A stretch of DNA of 64,000 bases from Bombyx mori (taxonomy: Eukaryota; Arthropoda; Insecta; Lepidoptera; Bombycidae), in the NCBI RefSeq assembly GCF_030269925.1, contig NC_085116.1, positions 992,001 through 1,056,000 on the forward strand. The letters are read 5' to 3'. Made by a program: the position numbers and the translations under genes. Below are positions 22,997-35,603 of the stretch, in pieces. The notes beneath the pieces were generated by a model. The model ran no database searches, was not told the DNA's origin, and worked only from the letters and a program-made list of their open reading frames with translations. Numbering within the stretch: position 1 is the first letter of the stretch; each line of letters begins with the position of its first letter.

Positions 22997-23432
22997 ATGT
23001 GGTGTCGTGGGACACCAGGTAGGAACGAAGTTCCTTCGGCTAATGTAGAATCGACACAATTTGCAAAAAAAAAATCGTGCTCAATTTTATGTAGGTTTTC
23101 TTGATTTTTCTCTTAAATTTTGCTGATTAGTTTTTATTTAAGTATAGGAAAGTATTTAGGAAATTCTCAGTATTTTAGGAAATAATAAATTACGTAAAAT
23201 AGAAAGAGAATGGATGAGAGAACGAAAAGAAAGAGGGAGAAAGAGAAAGGTATTATACACTACTCGCTTGTGTATGCGACTGTCGCGCCTGCGCACGTCT
23301 CATTTAACGGTTTTATTCCACGCACTTTTTTCCACGGATTTTTTCTTACGGTTTTACTATCACATTTTTTTCAGTTCGTTCGCGCAGCAAAATCCCTATC
23401 CCCTCCAAGCCTGCCGTAAGGAACTTCGTTCC
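22997..23432. mobile_element. Element with GGAACGAAG inverted ends (copy 2)
   Basis: Left end GGAACGAAGTTCCTT (23022-23036), right end TAAGGAACTTCGTTCC (23417-23432), perfect inverted copies over 15 bases. The left end is preceded by GGTGTCGTGGGACACC, a fold-back shared in outline with 13237-13251. The interior is unlike copy 1, so only the ends define the family. The two overlapping ORFs at 23210-23456 are not recognisable. Confidence 0.6.
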
Positions 23433-23832
23433 AATAAAACTTCCTCAGCTATTTGAATATGGTACACATAATTGAGGTTCAATTAAACACATCGAACTGT
23501 TGATGCTAATACCAAATAAAACAGACATTTAATTACAAAGATAAATGTCGCGTATTAAAGGAAATGTCGTTTAAACCAAATAGCCTTTCACCCCTGGATA
23601 CGATATATCAAATAAGCAATATAACAGTATTTATTTTTCATTTTCGCATTTGTAATATCTGACTGACTACATTGTTTTTACACTGTGCCCTACTGGTGAA
23701 ATGTAATAAGTGCATTGAATATTCGGATTCCGTTCGATTACTTTTATTGTAATTGAAAATTTTCCGTATCGTGAATTTACGAGTACCAATTAGTTGAGGA
23801 GTGCTTGATGAATTCTGGTTTTTATTACAGTA
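23433..23832. other. Non-coding stretch, nothing recognised
   Basis: AT-rich, no supported feature. Confidence 0.45.
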
Positions 23833-23948
23833 GGAGTGCAGGTAGACAGCGGCTTGGCTCTGCCCCTGGCATTGCGGAAGTCCATGGGCGACGGTAACAA
23901 CTCACCCTCAGATGAGCCGTATGCTCGTGTGCCTCAATAAAAAAAAAC
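23833..23948 (+). mobile_element. LINE tail A
   Basis: AGGTAGACAGCGGCTTGGCT to GTGTGCCTCAATAAAAAAAA. A few bases are missing just before the tail compared with other copies. Confidence 0.85.
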
Positions 23949-24297
23949 AGAGCTAGCGGCCTACCTGACGGTCAATACTTTCCGGCGTCTATATACATTT
24001 CAATGAAGGCTTTTTACGTTTTGAAAGGGAGACGGCTTATAAGAGAGTCTAATTACCTTATAACTGAAATTTCGTCCTCATGCCTCAAGGTAGATTGTAG
24101 CATTCACGTTGTGATGTCTAAGAGTTCGTCGACTAAAGTAAAAAAAACTGCAGAAGAGACGTCTCGTCACCGTCTGACCGAAGGCTCTATACATTCAATT
24201 ATGTATATGGTTTAAGGCTACGTTGTGTCTCGTTTCGAGGGTGGAGCAAGGATGTCACGAACCGCGACATTTAAACAATATATTTGTTGTAATAAAG

Positions 24298-24450
24298 CTT
24301 TAAGAGAAAAGGTAGACCTAAGAAAAAATTGATGGATTGCGTGAAAGAAGATATGTGGACAGAGGAGGATGATAGAGGAGTATGGAAAGAATGTTGCGCC
24401 GGCCCCAGGTGACTGGGAGAGTGATGATTCGTTGTAATATAAAAGTCGGC
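24298..24450 (+). pseudogene. RTE-like LINE C-terminal remnant
   Basis: Frame fragments read EKRRPKKKLMDCVKEDMWTE and DRGVWKECCAGPR, corresponding to GRPKKKWMDCVKDDM and DRGVWKEKTCCADPR of the better copy at 51623. It has an internal deletion, so it is dead. Confidence 0.7.
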
Positions 24451-25629
24451 CACGATGCTGTCAACTTAGGGTTCAATTCCCACTGGTAAGTTCCACGATA
24501 AAGGAATAACATCACATTGAAAAACGTAAATTTTACTTATTTAGGGCATTTTTCTACCTATTGTAGTAGGCTCGAGGGGTTATACTAAATTCAAATAATG
24601 AGTAGGTGAGCTCACGATTTAAAGTTAAAGAAATAAGAGTTAAAAAAAAACATTATTTTATTAAAAAAATGTATCAACCCTATCTACTCCCGACAGGTGT
24701 CAAGGGAGGAGGTGGTGAAGGGGGATACAATTGGGTATTAACAGATAGAATCTGTCAGTGGACAGTCGCGCGGTTAGAAAATTGAATGATTTCAATTAAT
24801 TTTTCGTATTAGTCCTCACACGAGATGAGCCGGGCTCCAATTCGCGTTGAGCGAAACGGATGCTGTTTGAATTGTTCTGCTGACGGTGAATCGTGTTTGA
24901 CGGTGAATCTGTATTTTAATTTTTTTTGCGTTCGTCGATGGTTTCCAATGTAAAACAATATCACTGTAATAATTTTTATTTTAAATTGTGACGGTATAAA
25001 TAGGCCGACAAGCCCTAATCTTTGTCTAACATCGATAACGAAACATCAACAACCATAATTATTTTATTAGTTAGTTTGTAGTTTTTTGGATTATTTTCTA
25101 ATTAAGCCACAGCAGAACATAACTGATTCCTTCTATATTCTTCAACCCGAATAATATTTACATACACACATGTAAACAACATAACAAATGTAGTAGTAAA
25201 TAAATAAAACATTTCACTGCTAGAAACTTAATATAAAGGTGTGCACACATAGGAAGTAATGCGGCATGCAACATAAAGGCTTACGCACACTAGTCCCCGA
25301 CTCGCCGGACCGGAACGTCCGTCCCCACGGAAGCGGCATTAAAACTTTTGAGTGATTTCGCTCAGTCAAACGCTGCAAGACGAGGTACGGGCGCAGGGCT
25401 GCCGATACTAAGGCTCACAAAATGGGCTCCGTAGAATCTTTTAGTTTTATTATTTGGACGTTATCTGTTATTGATCGTAATACAACATTACCTATTTCAA
25501 ATTTCATAGTAAACTCGTGAATTTTCGGTAGAATTAATAAGGTGACATAATTGTAGATAAATATGACGCGTACCTTCTCAAACGAAGCTGAAAGCTGAAA
25601 GCTGAAAGCTGAAGCTCAAACGAAGCGGA
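24451..25629. other. Non-coding stretch with GCTGAAA repeat
   Basis: 24460-24535 (GGGTTCAATTCCCACTGGTA, GATAAAGGAATAACATCACA) may be a very old Bm1 head. 25587-25615 has four units of GCTGAAA. No gene is seen. Confidence 0.4.
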
Positions 25630-25830
25630 AAGTACTCAGCCCACTGAGTTTCTCGTCGGATCTTCTCAGTGGGTCGCGTTTCCGATCCGGTGGTAGATTC
25701 TGCGAAGCACGGCTCTTGCTAGGGTTCGTGTTGGCAACGTCGTCAGGCTTAAACCCCGTGAGCTCACCTACTAGTAAGGGTTACGCTGAAATAGCCTCTC
25801 AAGGCAGCTTAGGTAGAAAAAAAAGCGGTA
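25630..25830 (+). mobile_element. Family B tail
   Basis: Pairing elements: CCCACTGAG 25640-25648, TCGGATC 25656-25662, CTCAGTGGG 25665-25673, GATCCGG 25684-25690. The first C of b has become T, which still pairs as a G-U wobble. The copy ends CTGAAATAGCCTCTCAAGGC and an A-run at about 25818-25825. Confidence 0.85.
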
Positions 25831-25905
25831 CACAGTGACTTGGTCCTCCCCCGGCATTGCTAACTAGTCTGTTCGTAGTATTTTTAGGAAATTATTATCC
25901 TATAA

Positions 25906-26140
25906 CTAGATGACCCGGCAGACTTCGTAGTGCCTCAATCGATAAATAAAATACCTAACCTTTTGTTTAAAATAAACTTAAAACAAACAAAAGGAATCCG
26001 TCCGACGGGGGACACATCAAAGGGAAAAGGGACTTTCACAAATAATTCAAGACCAAAATTAACCAAATCGGTCCAGCCGTTCTCGAGTTTTAGCGAGACT
26101 AACGAACAGCAATTCATTTTTATATATATAGATAGATAGA
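25906..26140 (-). mobile_element. Helitron, second family
   Basis: Minus strand begins TCTATCTATATATATAAAAA and GAATTGCTGTTCGTTAGTCT, and ends CCGGGTCATCTAG. It is flanked by A (25905) and T (26141). The interior GAACGGCTGGACCGATTTGG is a widely distributed insect Helitron sequence as I remember it. The two overlapping ORFs (25930-26139 plus, 25935-26117 minus) are shadows. Confidence 0.7.
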
Positions 26141-26549
26141 TTAGTCTTAATATAATAATTACAATACTATAACGGTATGATATCAGTTAAGAAAACAATA
26201 CTAATAATATATATTTACATATTTATGGGGTTGATGAGCCGTGGCGCCCCTGACGGTCGCGGATGTGGCAACGTCCGAGTGTGAACGAGTTGAGTCTGCG
26301 ACTAATTTGCGAATAGTTGGACCGACTGATTCACAGTTGATAGTCGTTTTCTGAACTTCATTACGTTACATTGTTTCATTATATCGCTCTGGGCCTTTCG
26401 AACTTATCTTCCGCCGTTTTGAAAGCTCCGTTCATCTAATTTAGTTTGCAAAATGTAAATGACTTTGGTCCATTGGTTAATTCCCGTTTCTCATTTAGTT
26501 TTTTTAGGCGATTCGTTTAGTATGACATAGTGCTTGTCTTCTTTTTCTC

Positions 26550-26745
26550 CACCTTATTCCACTAGGTGGGGTCGGCACAGCTAATTTGTCTCTTCCATTC
26601 TCTTCTATCAGCCGTCATCTCAACACTCACTCCTCTCTCTCTCATATCGTCATTCACACACTCCATCCTTGTCTTGTTCGGTCGACCTTTTCCTCCTCTA
26701 CCTTGCACTACCATTTCCATACATCTCCTCTTGTATAAGTACAAA
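26550..26745 (-). pseudogene. RTE-like LINE C-terminal fragment
   Basis: Minus-strand frame of 60 codons: GRGGKGRPNKTRMECVNDDM, then RERGVSVEMTADRREWKRQI and SCADPT. This is the conserved end of an RTE-like LINE polyprotein, less close to the 51623 copy than that copy is to 55318. No catalytic part remains. Confidence 0.75.
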
Positions 26746-26822
26746 ACAGTATTTTGGGAAATAAACGTTCAAAATTTCAAGTATACAAGCATGAGTATTT
26801 ATCACTTGCTTAAATTTAGTTA

Positions 26823-27600
26823 AAATTAAATAAATTAATTTAAATTTTATAGTTTCTACACCACGCTATGTTATAAAAACAGAGCCATCGTTCACATTAT
26901 AAATCCGACATCGCTAAACATGTCCACTCGTCTCTGTGGAGGGGGGCGTCCGGATCAATGCCGGACTTCCCCACCTGCAGTTTTAATTCAAGAGATTGGA
27001 CGCTCGTCGGTCGCCTGTGTGCACTCGCCTTTGTTTTCAAGATGTTTGACGAGTTGCATGTATGATTGAGGGCTTGTGTTTTTCAATTATTTCTAAAACG
27101 TGATCGATTCGCCTCTAAAATAGAGAATAATACCTACCAGCCCCGAATGGTTCTTGCAATAATAATCTACGGAAAAAAATCTGTGGGTATTGCATTTCGC
27201 ATACAACTTCTAGGGGCGCAGGTTGAACGACATATCAAGTTACGCTTAAAATTTCTAATTCTTTATTTTAATTTTAAAAGTTTACTTTGTTCAAAACCAT
27301 CTCTTTTCCTGAATATTCACCTAAAATCGTTAAAACAAAAGAGTTTCGGACAAACAACTGGTCCCCAAACAAAGCAACGTTCAAGGTATCAATTACGGAC
27401 TTTATCACGGAAACCTTACAACTTTGCGTCCCTCTAATCCGCTCCTTTTGTTCCGGCCGTGTTGACAAGTGTGACGTCACCAACAGTAGCTGAATCCAGT
27501 ACGTATTTTAATATAACCCTTCGAATCTTAATTTACTCAACAGTCTTAAACAACAAGGTTCAACAAGGCATGAATATCAGTTTCCAAGTCAGTTATATGA
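26823..27600. other. Non-coding stretch; overlapping ORFs without recognisable content
   Basis: The 123-codon ORF at 27066-27437 is one of the longest in the window, but it overlaps ORFs in two other frames and shows no domain, signal or codon pattern I trust. A perfect GTGACGTCAC is at 27471-27480. Confidence 0.4.
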
Positions 27601-27614
27601 GTTGTTTTTAAGCC

Positions 27615-27860
27615 AGTAGTGAGACAGTCCGCATTGGATATCTGTGGACGTCTTCTGCCTATGACCGACTTTGCTTGTGGGAGGCCTATGTCCACTGTTG
27701 GACATAGGCGTACCCTAAGCCTCGCCACAAAGGTCAGTCCTGCTCTGTCTACATCCAGCGGATCCCCACGAACCTCAATAGATCGTCGGTCCATCTTGTG
27801 GGAGACCTACCTACGCCACGTCTTCCGGTACGCGGTCGACATTGCATAAATTGACGAATT
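27615..27860 (-). pseudogene. RTE-like LINE C-terminal end, broken
   Basis: The minus strand reads RTGRRGVGRSPTRWTDDLLR and FVGIRWM, then a stop; after frame correction it continues LWRGLG*AYVQQWT. This is the widespread end of insect RTE-type LINE proteins (GRPPTRWTDDI, GLGEAYVQQW). Two in-frame stops show it is inactive. A second subtype distinct from the GRPKKKW copies. Confidence 0.8.
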
Positions 27861-28604
27861 GCTAGGTTATTCTGTCTAATTTTTTTAACTCCCTCAGTAT
27901 TTTTATATATGAATACAATATTAAATACAAATAGAATAATTAACACGATGAAGTAGTCATCAACTTGTAAAAGTTTAACAGAATTAATAAGAACGTTAGG
28001 ATGATAAAGATAAGATTATAGAAACGAAATTGCCGCATTATGACTGAAGCGTAGCAAATGAAGCGTAGCAATAGCGTGGAGGTGGATAGTTTAAAGTCAT
28101 TCGAAATATGAATCAAAAGTAAGCAATTTGTTTTTATGAAAAGTATATTTTCCACAACTTATCCATTTATATATTTTAAGCTTTACCGTTTCTGTGTTTA
28201 AAAAAATAGCGTTAATTGCTTTTGGCCGGAAAATAAATTGTTACCTTACTGTTCTCTCTGCACGACACCACTTCTCACTACTGGGACGGATAAATTGAAA
28301 GGGTTTTAACTAGTTGACCAACTGTGACGTGTGCGAAGTCCAGGGAAAACAGTTTTTTGACAATCCCTGATTGGTTTAAGGAGTTACGTTGAGCGGTAAA
28401 AGGGTTTTGAGGTTATATAGAACTTCTAAAGTTATGTACCTGAATGTGGCAGTTCCACGTGACTGCAAGCGATTTGTGCGTCCGCTGAGAATCATAGATT
28501 TTTAGTAGACTTCAAATAAAATTTAAGGAGGGGTTTAGATTTTTCTCTACCTAGTCTCTCATGACCTATTAGATAGGGGATATTCCAGTTTCACGCGGAC
28601 GGAT
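27861..28604. other. Non-coding stretch, nothing recognised
   Basis: Short minus-strand ORFs here are low complexity. Confidence 0.45.
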
Positions 28605-28715
28605 AGGTAAGATCACAAGCTCGATCACACAAGAGCAGTGCTTCGTTGAATCTACCACCATATCGGAATCGCGACCCACTGAGCAGATCCGGCGAGAAAC
28701 TCAGTGGGCTAAATT
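28605..28715 (-). mobile_element. Family B tail fragment
   Basis: Plus strand shows GAGCAGTGCTTCGTTGAATC, then CCCACTGAG, GATCCGG and CTCAGTGGG. Stem a is perfect; b' has changed to GATATGG. Confidence 0.75.
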
Positions 28716-29908
28716 TAGTATTTTTTGTAGCGTTCAATTGAATTGAGTTGATGCGTGCGCTCTTAGTAACAAAAAGAAATGTAATTCAAAAGGCAAACGA
28801 AATTGAATCTTTTCAGGAATTAAAGATAACCATAACAGTACGACAGTGAAAAAAAAAAAACTCAAAAATTATAGCAAAAAAGTCAGCCATCTTTGTTAAC
28901 TCTCACAATATTTCCCGGACAAGACGTCCCATGACGCGCAGATAACGTCAGAAAGGGTTGAGTTCCGGCGCGAAAAAAGTTATCTGCAACAATTACGAGC
29001 TGTCCGTTCGTCTGTCACGTTACGAAGTTTGATAAAATTACCTTTCTTTTAACAAAAAAAAAAACAATGAAGCGTGAAACAAAAAAAAAAGGATTATTAA
29101 ACTATAATATTAGATAAAATCCGTCCTTCAAAAACATCTTCGCCGTCCACCAATATTTCCAGGCGCACAACTTTCAGGTACCGCATTCGTTTCACGGTGT
29201 CGTTTCTTTGACGTATCGGAGCCGGAACACAGACGTACCCCGTCTTAAATTATGTCCGGGACGTGATAACGAACTCGGAACCGGGGGGGTAGGTGGGCGA
29301 GTAAGTTACATGCCGCTATGTGAGCAATGCATGTGTGTGCGTGCTTGTCGTTGAGTGCCGTTCTATTTGTTGATGTAATTGTGATTAAAATCGAAATTCT
29401 GTTTGTGTGCGTTGATCAAACGAGCTCTCTACGCAGTGCTAAATTTAATAGCATTGATTGATAAAAATACTGTGAGCCCGCGGCGGAATGGGAAGAAGTC
29501 ATTTCCATCTTAAAACACTGACTGATGCCATTGGCATAATAGTGTAGATCGAATAGTACTCATACAGTCTATTTTCAAGTCTGTACTACGACTTAAAAAT
29601 AAAAAATTGGCGAAATTGTAAATATCATCTATCAAACACGAATGTCAAACTAATTATTTACAAGGCGTGTTTAAACTGAAAAATACACTGAACATCTCGT
29701 CTAGGAATAATAGGGCTAAGTCATTCAATTATTAGGCTATAATGGAGGTAAGGTAGAGAGGAAGGCGTGGAGAAACTGCAAATTTCCTATTAGACTTTTA
29801 ATTTATAGCATATAAGTAAATAATTAATCGGACGGAAATTAGCAAACTAAATTAAGTAATTTCAATGTTTAGCTGGTATAAATGATCTGGAACCGTAATA
29901 CCAAAGAA
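28716..29908. other. Non-coding stretch, nothing recognised
   Basis: Contains A-rich runs (28849-28860, 29053-29066, 29080-29090) and a G-run near 29281. No gene is supported. Confidence 0.45.
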
Positions 29909-30344
29909 GTCGTCGTGGCCTAAGGGATAAGACGCCCGGTGCATTCGTGTTGAGCGATGCACCGGTTTTCGAATCCCAGGCGGGTACCAATTTTTCTAAT
30001 GAAATATGTACTCGACAAATGTTCACGATTGACTTCTACGGCGAAGGAATAACATCGTGTAATAAAAGTCAAGCCCGCAAAATTATAATTTGCGTAATAA
30101 CTGGTGGTAGGAACTCTTGTGAGTTCGTGCGGGCAGATACCACCACCCTGGTTATTTCTGCCGTGAAGCAGTAGTAATGAGTTTCGTTTTGAAGGATGGG
30201 GCAGCGGTTGTAACTATACTTGAGACCTTAGAACTTATATCTTAAGGTGGGTGGCGCATTTACGTCGTAGATGTCTATGGGCTCCACTAACCATTGAACA
30301 CCAGGTGGGTTGTGAGTTCGTCCACCCAATAAGAAACAAAAAAA
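29909..30344 (+). mobile_element. Full-length Bm1-type SINE
   Basis: About 435 bases, the full Bm1 length as I know it. The tRNA-like head has a box A TGGCCTAAGGG (29916-29926) and a slightly altered box B (TTTTCGAATCCC, about 29966-29977; one T replaces the expected G). The body includes TTTGCGTAATAACTGGTGG and the Bm1 3' block, and ends in CCACCCAATAAGAAAC plus A-run. RNA polymerase III would transcribe it from the internal boxes. Bm1 encodes no protein and needs LINE enzymes to move. Confidence 0.9.
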
Positions 30345-32976
30345 TTTAAAACATTGTAAAAGATAAATAATTTTGTAAATACAAAGCCGTCCTAGAGATC
30401 TCCAACAGGTACTATTTTCGACAGAATTCATCAAACGAGACGACAGTGCTTGATACAGTCGCATTAGTGTCAGCGTGGCGACGAAATCTTTCTGATGTAT
30501 GACGTCATTTCATATTATTGCGATCTTAATATAAAACGATTCTGTATTCCAAACCAAAAATAAAACCCCTTGTGGCCTAGTGCTGTTGGAAGTTTTTGAT
30601 GCTAAGGATTGCAGTTTGACCGCGGAACGTATTCATAATGTTTATATATTTTTGAGATATCATTTTAGATCTAACTGCTTACATTATTAATGTGCATGCC
30701 TCGCAGCCATTCGGTCGCATGTTATATCATAAGACTGTGGCATATTTTGGTAGTCCATGACTATTGATGTGAGGTAGGTGAGCCTGCATTAGAAAACACT
30801 ACTGGCTATTTCTATGACGAAGCAAACATGCATCTATGTATCTAAATACTATAAAACCTTGAGATTCTTAGACATAAGTTGTTTTCGCATTGTATCTGTG
30901 GATGAGATCAGAATTCATGGTGGTTATTGGAGTTCACAACCATAACCGCCACATAAGCGCCACCACCCGGCGGATGACCGAGTTTCGTCCGTCAATCCAG
31001 TCAATTGCCACTTACCTAGTTACACAAGCTCTGTATATAACTTTTGTTCTATATCTCGTGTAGCAAAAATCGCATTACATTAATTTCTCTAACAATGACT
31101 TCGAAACAAAGATACATTAAGCTACATATGAAGATTGAAGTTATAAAATTGCAGTCGCTAGTTCAATTATTATAAATATGAACCCGATGTGGGTCAGAGG
31201 AGGGGGTGGTGGTGGCTGAGGGAGACGCTGGGAGGCCCGCCTGACTCCCGGCGCCCGTCAATCGATTGTCAAGGAGTGCATCAGACGTAGAAACTTGCAG
31301 TGTTTTGAAAGAATCTCGCTACGTAAATTCGTTCTTTTGAGCAATTACATTATTTTGTTTTCTGAAGTTGCTACTTTAAATTCAACTTATGTAGATGTTA
31401 TAATATTTTTGTGATATCTGGGCTTTAGCTTGACCAACAAACATACCGTGTATTTTATCCATAGGCTGTTATTGCAGTAAAATTAATTCCCTCTCAAAGC
31501 GGCTAACAAGAGCGTAGTAGGAAACCGTGGTAGATATCCAGCTTTGAAGTTTATTTATTATAGTTTAATTAAAATTAAGTCTTTTCACGTCTGTGTAAAG
31601 TGCAAAGTGTGCGTAACCCGTTCAATTTCCCAATAAATACACCATCTGAAATTACGTAAATCTTATGGAATCTGACGCGATACACTGATGAAAATACACC
31701 TAGGATTCTGAACCTATTAACGCTACCTAGTCTTGCAAAGCGAATCCAATTTTAACATTTTACGATCTCACGTAAAAGAGATGTGACTGAATCGCGACCA
31801 GCGTCAGATGTACGACTTCTTCTGTGACAATATGCTGTTTTATCGTGAGCCGAGTGTCGTGGGCGGCCACACTTTGCGACATTATCGCTGCTTATGAAGT
31901 CACACGAGCTTGGAACATTTGGATGTGGCACTCAGTTCTGTGTTTTTTTTTTTGCACTTTTGCATTGATTTCGAGTTATAAATAGATTATGAGGTTGAGT
32001 CTTTACTTGCCTATAAGTATTAACGGCCCAATGCCTTATATCAATCAACCAAAATCACATACCAGTTGTTAACCTGTGTGTCAGCGTTGGTCATTAAAAG
32101 TTGCCACTTTATTGATATACAATAAGTATTATACAAATAATAATAATATGTATATATAATATGCGTATTTTAGACACAAGATGTAAACACATCGAAATAC
32201 ATAAGTAGGCACACACCAAAACAACCGAAACTAATTCAGTTTTACGAAAATACATCACATACTGAAATATCAATAGTACGTTACAACTGCAAAACCCATA
32301 ACTCTGTATCTAGCTAACTCTTACATTACCATCACCATTAAATCCCAACACCATCATCAAAGTGATTATCATTCTATTATTATAATAATGACTGAAAACA
32401 AACAATTATAAACGTTAACGTATGCCATTTGCATACCGCATCCATAAATTCACGACTCGTAGTACTAATCCTACTGTCTTGAACGACACACATCAAGAAT
32501 ATATTTCGTCTAGCTATAAATATAGTTTATAGGTCTATCAATCGCTTGGACAACAGCTGGGAGTCTCGTTAAGGGGACGATGATTGATCAGACGATGCTC
32601 GAACTGAGTGATAGTGTTGGGGTTCATTCGAGAACGTTTTTATTCTGTTCAGATCTTTTGATCGTTCTTAAGTTCTCGTAAGCCGTCAGCATAGTTAAAA
32701 AACAATTTCCTGGTTCGGATTATTAAAAATTCGAGGAGCCCAATGACTTTATACTGGCACTATATCGGGGCTCAAATCCTAGGAGCTGGTTTCCAAAGTA
32801 AAGTTTCTACAGTAGTTAAAATACAAATGAAATTGAGATTGTAGTTAGATTTTATCTCGTTACACGTAAGAGGTGTGAAATTATTGTTGAGTTCATTTTC
32901 ATGATAAAGTCAAGTCAAACCTGAATTAATGACTAATTGATTCAAAGATAATTTTGATGCAATTCGATTGAACTTA
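30345..32976. other. Non-coding stretch with very old Bm1 traces
   Basis: 30745-30870 (CTATTTCTATGACGAAGCAA) and 30898-30980 (GTTCACAACCATAACCGCCA, reversed) look like Bm1 remnants in opposite orientations. A TGACGTCA lies at 30500-30507 and a G-rich patch at 31195-31225. No gene is supported. Confidence 0.4.
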
Positions 32977-33227
32977 ATTATACTGGTTGTAGGACCTCTT
33001 GTAAGTACGCGCGGGTAGGTACCACCACCCTGCCTATTTTCTGCCCTGAATCAGTAATGCGTTTCGGCTTGAAGGGTGGGGCAGCCGTTGTACCTATACT
33101 GAGACCTTAGAACTTATATCTCAAGGTGGGTGGCGCATTTACATTGTAGATGTCTATGGCCTCCGGTAACCACTTAACACCAGGTGGGCTGTGAGCTCGT
33201 CCACCCAACTAAGAGAATAAAAAAAAG
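32977..33227 (+). mobile_element. Bm1-type SINE, 5' truncated
   Basis: Starts at the TACTGGTTGTAGGACCTCTT point and runs to CCACCCAACTAAGAGAATAA plus A-run. High identity to other young copies. Confidence 0.9.
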
Positions 33228-34972
33228 ATATTTTTTTATGGTATCGTAGTAAGAACTACCTGAGTTTGTTTCAGTGAACTGCTCCCTACGATTCCATATG
33301 ATCAAATCACGAGTCGCTCGGTCCCATCCCTACAAGTGTCAACGTGTCCGTGTAGATTTAACACTATTTATTACAGTCTATTATTATATTTTTTTAGTGT
33401 TGGATTTTTGCGTATGTGACACGCATCACTAACATTAAATCTATTTAAATAAGAGCAGTCGTTTAGTTTAAGAATGTTTTTGGTTTTTAGGTGTTCGCTT
33501 CTGTTTTATTATCGCGGGCGACGCTTCTGAGCTTACGAAATGATGTGATGGAATCTTTGATCTAAATTTTGTGTGTTTTGTTTTTCCACTTTGGTTCGTT
33601 ATTTGTTTTTCTATGTTTTTTTAATATTAATGAAAAAATGTTGTGTTATTTTAATGGATTGCGCAGATGAAAAAAAACACTGCTGCGGCCTGTTACATCA
33701 ATTAAAATTGTCATTAATAGGTTTATGGTAATCAAGCAGTGTCGTATTAATTCGTGACGAAAAATATACTTTTATTGAGTGACTCAATTCATCCTGTTTT
33801 ATCCCATTTAAGTCGAATAATAATAACATAACTACACGTAATGTCAATACCGGACGGGGTAACATAGAAACAGTTAGCAGATATTCTATCATGAGAAAAT
33901 TTAGTTAATCACCTTCAAAAGATCTAAGCCTAGCTTAGAATAAATTATAGAGAAAACTGTAGTAACAGTTATAATCACTGCTTGGCAGCTAGTTCAGAAA
34001 ATAATAAAATCATAACTATTTATGTGTTCCTTCCGGCCGGCTTTCCATTTATCTCAATTGTGTATCATTAAATATAAATCACTATCACGCAAAATGCACT
34101 TCAGGCGCAACGAATATTTAGTGTTAATAACTATGTATATGCTCGGTTTCAGCTCTCGTGCAAGCAATCCCTATGGATAGATATTTTTAAGAAATAATAC
34201 CCAGATGTACAAACGAAGTACCTATGTTACTATAAAATGTATGAATGAAAAATAATAAATGATAGTAACCAAATATATTAGTGTTGCCTTATAAAAACTA
34301 ATTAATTTTCAGAATTAATACACTCAGAAACTCAGAACATGCAGAATAAATTATATGGTTTGAATTGTTTTTCATGGACATGCGGATGTCTCATCTACTA
34401 GAAAGTGACTTCAGTTGTATACATTTGTTGTTTATCGAAACTTTTGTTTTCCTTAAACTAAAACTATCGTCTCGATTGTCGATTATTTAATCGATTATTC
34501 GAAACGATTCAATTCGAAGTGGTACCTACATCCCGAATTAAAAGAACGTAAATAAAATGTTATAATTTGAAATATATATGTACACATTATCGCATAGATA
34601 TTTTCATACGAATTGCTCGACTTTGAATGCGTTCGCCACTGATGATTGTTGACGTAACAAAAAAGCTGCAAACCTACAATGAAATGTAGTATCGTGGATA
34701 TTTAAAAAAAATAAAAAAAAAACAACCGCTAAAGACATAAGATCAGTATTCTGTGATAAATGGCGGACAAGTTGCAGACGAAAAAAGACGTCTTCGTATC
34801 GGCGTTGAGGTTCCCGCCTTGATTCATACTGTAAACACATAAATCTGACTTCCATCTGTCAGAGCGAACAGCGAATGCTACAGTTTATGTTTGAAACAAG
34901 TTTTTTGCCCAAACAAACTCACAGCACACCTGATGTGAATGCTGCCACAATACTTACTGCCACACTACTTAA
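33228..34972. other. Non-coding stretch, nothing recognised
   Basis: AT-rich, short ORFs only. Confidence 0.45.
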
Positions 34973-35090
34973 GGTAGGCAGCGGCTTGGCTCTGCCCCTG
35001 GCATTGCTGAAGTCCATGGGCGACGGTAAACACTCACCATTAGGTGGGCCGTATGCTCGTATGCCTACAAGAGCAATAAAAAAAAACTTT
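34973..35090 (+). mobile_element. LINE tail A
   Basis: AGGTAGGCAGCGGCTTGGCT to CGTATGCCTACAAGAGCAAT and an A-run. It is a good reference copy of the tail. ORFs on both strands over 34875-35177 are products of this repeat. Confidence 0.9.
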
Positions 35091-35600
35091 AGACTAGAGT
35101 TCAATGTCGCGGTAGAATGTGCGGGCGGACCCATACCCTGCCTCATCAGGCACCGGTACCATCAGAGCCTGTTTTGATATGATTTAAGATTATCAGTTAG
35201 CTTTGCATTGACTGAAGCACACACCCGTCCGGGTGTAACTGGAATAGGCTACCTTAGTACCACCTCTCAGGCTACCAGCAAATAGGTACGAAAACAGAAA
35301 TACGAATTTTTAAGTACATTATCAACAACAGATATTTATTGGTTTGTTTGTTGGTGTGTGAGTTAAGAAGTTATCCTATTTCGACTGAATTGAGGAAAAG
35401 AATATTGTACAATAAACTTCGCAACGCATGAAATGCTCCACAAGGTTATTATGAAAAAAACTTAAGAACAAACCGTAGAAATGTTTTTAATTATTTCTTA
35501 ATTTTGAAAACCTAAATTAAAATATATATGAAATGTTTACCTCCCCAAGTCGACATCTACTTAATGAAGAAAAGAACTAAGCCGTATTTTGGTATCCTTC
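35091..35600. other. Non-coding stretch, nothing recognised
   Basis: A small fold-back ACACCCGTCCGGGTGT is near 35221-35236. Confidence 0.45.
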
Positions 35601-35603
35601 GTC

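Noticed and set aside
27066..27437. 123-codon ORF as a gene
   Set aside because: ORFs in two other frames overlap it, codon use follows base composition and no domain is visible.
29909..29985. tRNA gene at the start of the Bm1 copy
   Set aside because: It is the tRNA-derived head of a Bm1-type SINE; the altered box B and the directly attached SINE body exclude a functional tRNA.
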